Of a DNA stretch of 5,760 nucleotides, positions 4,842-5,760 are shown in pieces; within the stretch, counting starts at the first letter, position 1, and each line of letters starts with the position of its first letter. Both the position numbers and the translations under genes were made by a program. A model generated the notes under the pieces. It searched no databases. It was not told the origin of the DNA and saw only the letters and a program-made list of their open reading frames with translations. Origin of the DNA: Altererythrobacter sp. GTDB taxonomy: Bacteria; Pseudomonadota; Alphaproteobacteria; Sphingomonadales; Sphingomonadaceae. The stretch lies in the NCBI GenBank assembly GCA_024636575.1, contig JAGXGU010000145.1, positions 1-5,760 on the forward strand, in the 5' to 3' direction.

Positions 4842-5760
4842 TCAATCCCCCGGCAATTCCAGGATGCGCTTCGAAATCACGTTCAGCATGACTTCGCTGG
4901 TGCCGCCTTCGATCGAATTTGCCTTGGTCCGCAGCCAGCCGCGCGATGGCTTGCCGCCGCTGGTTTCCTCGCTGTCCCATTCCAGGCTGCGGCTGCCACC
5001 GGCCGACATCATCAGCTCGTGGCGTCGCTTGTTCAGTTCGGTCCCGGCATATTTCATCATGTTCGGCTGCGCAGGATGCGCCTTGCCGACCTTGATCTCA
5101 TCGAGAAATTTTTCGCCCATCGCGCTGTAAGACAGCGCATCGATGTCGAACATCGCCAGTGCGGCGCGCAGCATCGGGTCCAGTTCCCGCCCCTCTTTGG
5201 CAACATGGCGCTTCATTGTCGCCCCGATGGCCGCCGTGCGGTCACCGCCGCCAGCGCCGGAAATCATCTCGCGTTCGTGGCCGAGCAGATATTTCGCCAC
5301 ATCCCAGCCGCGGCCCACTTCACCGACATGCTGGTCCTTGGGCACCTTCACATCGTCGAAGAAGGTTTCGCAGAACGGGCTGTTGCCGCTGATCAGCAGG
5401 ATCGGCTTGGTGGTGACACCCGGCGTTTCCATGTCGAACAGCATGAAGGTGATGCCCTGGTACTTGTTCGTCTTGTCGGTGCGGACAAGGCAGAAAATCC
5501 AGTCGGCTTCATCGGCATAAGATGTCCAGATCTTCTGGCCGTTGACGATCCAGTGATCGCCCATATCCTCGCCGAATGTCTGCATCGAAACCAGATCGCT
5601 GCCCGAACCGGGTTCGGAATAGCCTTGGCACCAGCGAATTTCGCCGCGAGCGATCTCGCCCAGATAATGGACCTTCTGTTCTTCCGTGCCGAATTTAAGG
5701 AGTGCAGGGCCGAGCATCCAGATGCCGAAGCTGCTGAGCGGCGGGCGCGCGCCGATGCGG
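4842..5760 (-). CDS. Acyl-CoA dehydrogenase, catalytic-type subunit (partial, N-terminus missing)
   Basis: The reading frame is open to the right edge and shows 305 residues; family members have about 390-400, so roughly 90 N-terminal residues are missing. Numbering from the Met at 5715-5717, the FAD/substrate loop is QGYSEPGSGSD (31-41), followed by IWTSYADEADW (63-73). Glu148 in GHEREM (146-151; codon at 5274-5276) sits where isovaleryl-CoA dehydrogenase has its catalytic Glu. The C-terminus reads SIEGGTSEV (268-276), with Gly at the medium-chain dehydrogenase Glu position. The RxQFG and QxxGGxG motifs are absent; the matching stretches are DEIKVGKAHPAQ and MMSAGGSRSLEW. The protein upstream of the Met continues as GARPPLSSFGIW, so that Met is not the true start. 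The enzyme would oxidise an unknown acyl-CoA to its 2,3-enoyl-CoA, passing electrons to electron-transfer flavoprotein. The gene ends 116 bases before the second dehydrogenase gene. Confidence 0.94.
   Translation of the reverse strand, partial: RIGARPPLSSFGIWMLGPALLKFGTEEQKVHYLGEIARGEIRWCQGYSEPGSGSDLVSMQTFGEDMGDHWIVNGQKIWTSYADEADWIFCLVRTDKTNKYQGITFMLFDMETPGVTTKPILLISGNSPFCETFFDDVKVPKDQHVGEVGRGWDVAKYLLGHEREMISGAGGGDRTAAIGATMKRHVAKEGRELDPMLRAALAMFDIDALSYSAMGEKFLDEIKVGKAHPAQPNMMKYAGTELNKRRHELMMSAGGSRSLEWDSEETSGGKPSRGWLRTKANSIEGGTSEVMLNVISKRILELPGD

Noticed and set aside
3619..5130. A 503-codon open frame on the plus strand, opposite both acyl-CoA dehydrogenase genes
   Set aside because: It is antisense to two clear genes with strong family motifs and is rich in His, Gln, Arg and Ala, as expected for the complement of GC-rich coding DNA. 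It also runs through the repeat at 4752-4833. No domain is recognisable.
1..5760. Search for a mobile element, CRISPR array, tRNA, toxin-antitoxin or defence system
   Set aside because: No transposase or integrase motif, no spaced repeat array, no tRNA-like clover and no compositional break was seen. The genes are housekeeping or ordinary catabolic families.

Overview
This window looks like ordinary chromosome from an alphaproteobacterium, most likely of the order Sphingomonadales (Erythrobacteraceae or a close relative). The evidence is an alphaproteobacterial-type SspB, a monofunctional HisB next to HisH, GC-rich codon use, and a REP-like dispersed repeat of the kind common in these genomes. 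The taxon is inferred from protein style, not from a search.

Layout. Positions 1-894 (minus strand) carry the start of a histidine operon: hisB is followed by hisH, which overlaps it by 8 bases and runs off the left edge. A 127-base divergent gap (895-1021) separates it from a plus-strand run: the ClpXP adaptor gene sspB (1022-1525), a small basic protein of unknown function (1596-2003) and guanylate kinase gmk (2063-2728). A GC-rich hairpin with short T/A tracts (2729-2767) sits where gmk converges with the next block.

Positions 2771-5760 (minus strand) form a lipid or acyl-CoA catabolic cluster. In transcription order it holds a 5'-truncated acyl-CoA dehydrogenase (4842 to the right edge), a palindromic REP-like repeat pair in the intergenic gap, a second acyl-CoA dehydrogenase (3586-4725) and, 17 bases later, a RhlG-like short-chain dehydrogenase (2771-3568).

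The most interesting reading is that the two acyl-CoA dehydrogenases carry complementary halves of the family's active site. The 4842-5760 protein has the flavin/substrate loop, the IWTS segment and a candidate catalytic Glu, but lacks the RxQFG and QxxGGxG motifs. The 3586-4725 protein has those two motifs but lacks the others. This is the pattern expected of an obligate heteromeric (alpha2beta2) enzyme like the mycobacterial ChsE1-ChsE2 type. The substrate cannot be told from this window. I see no mobile element, CRISPR array, tRNA, rRNA or defence system, and no gene-free stretch longer than about 130 bases.
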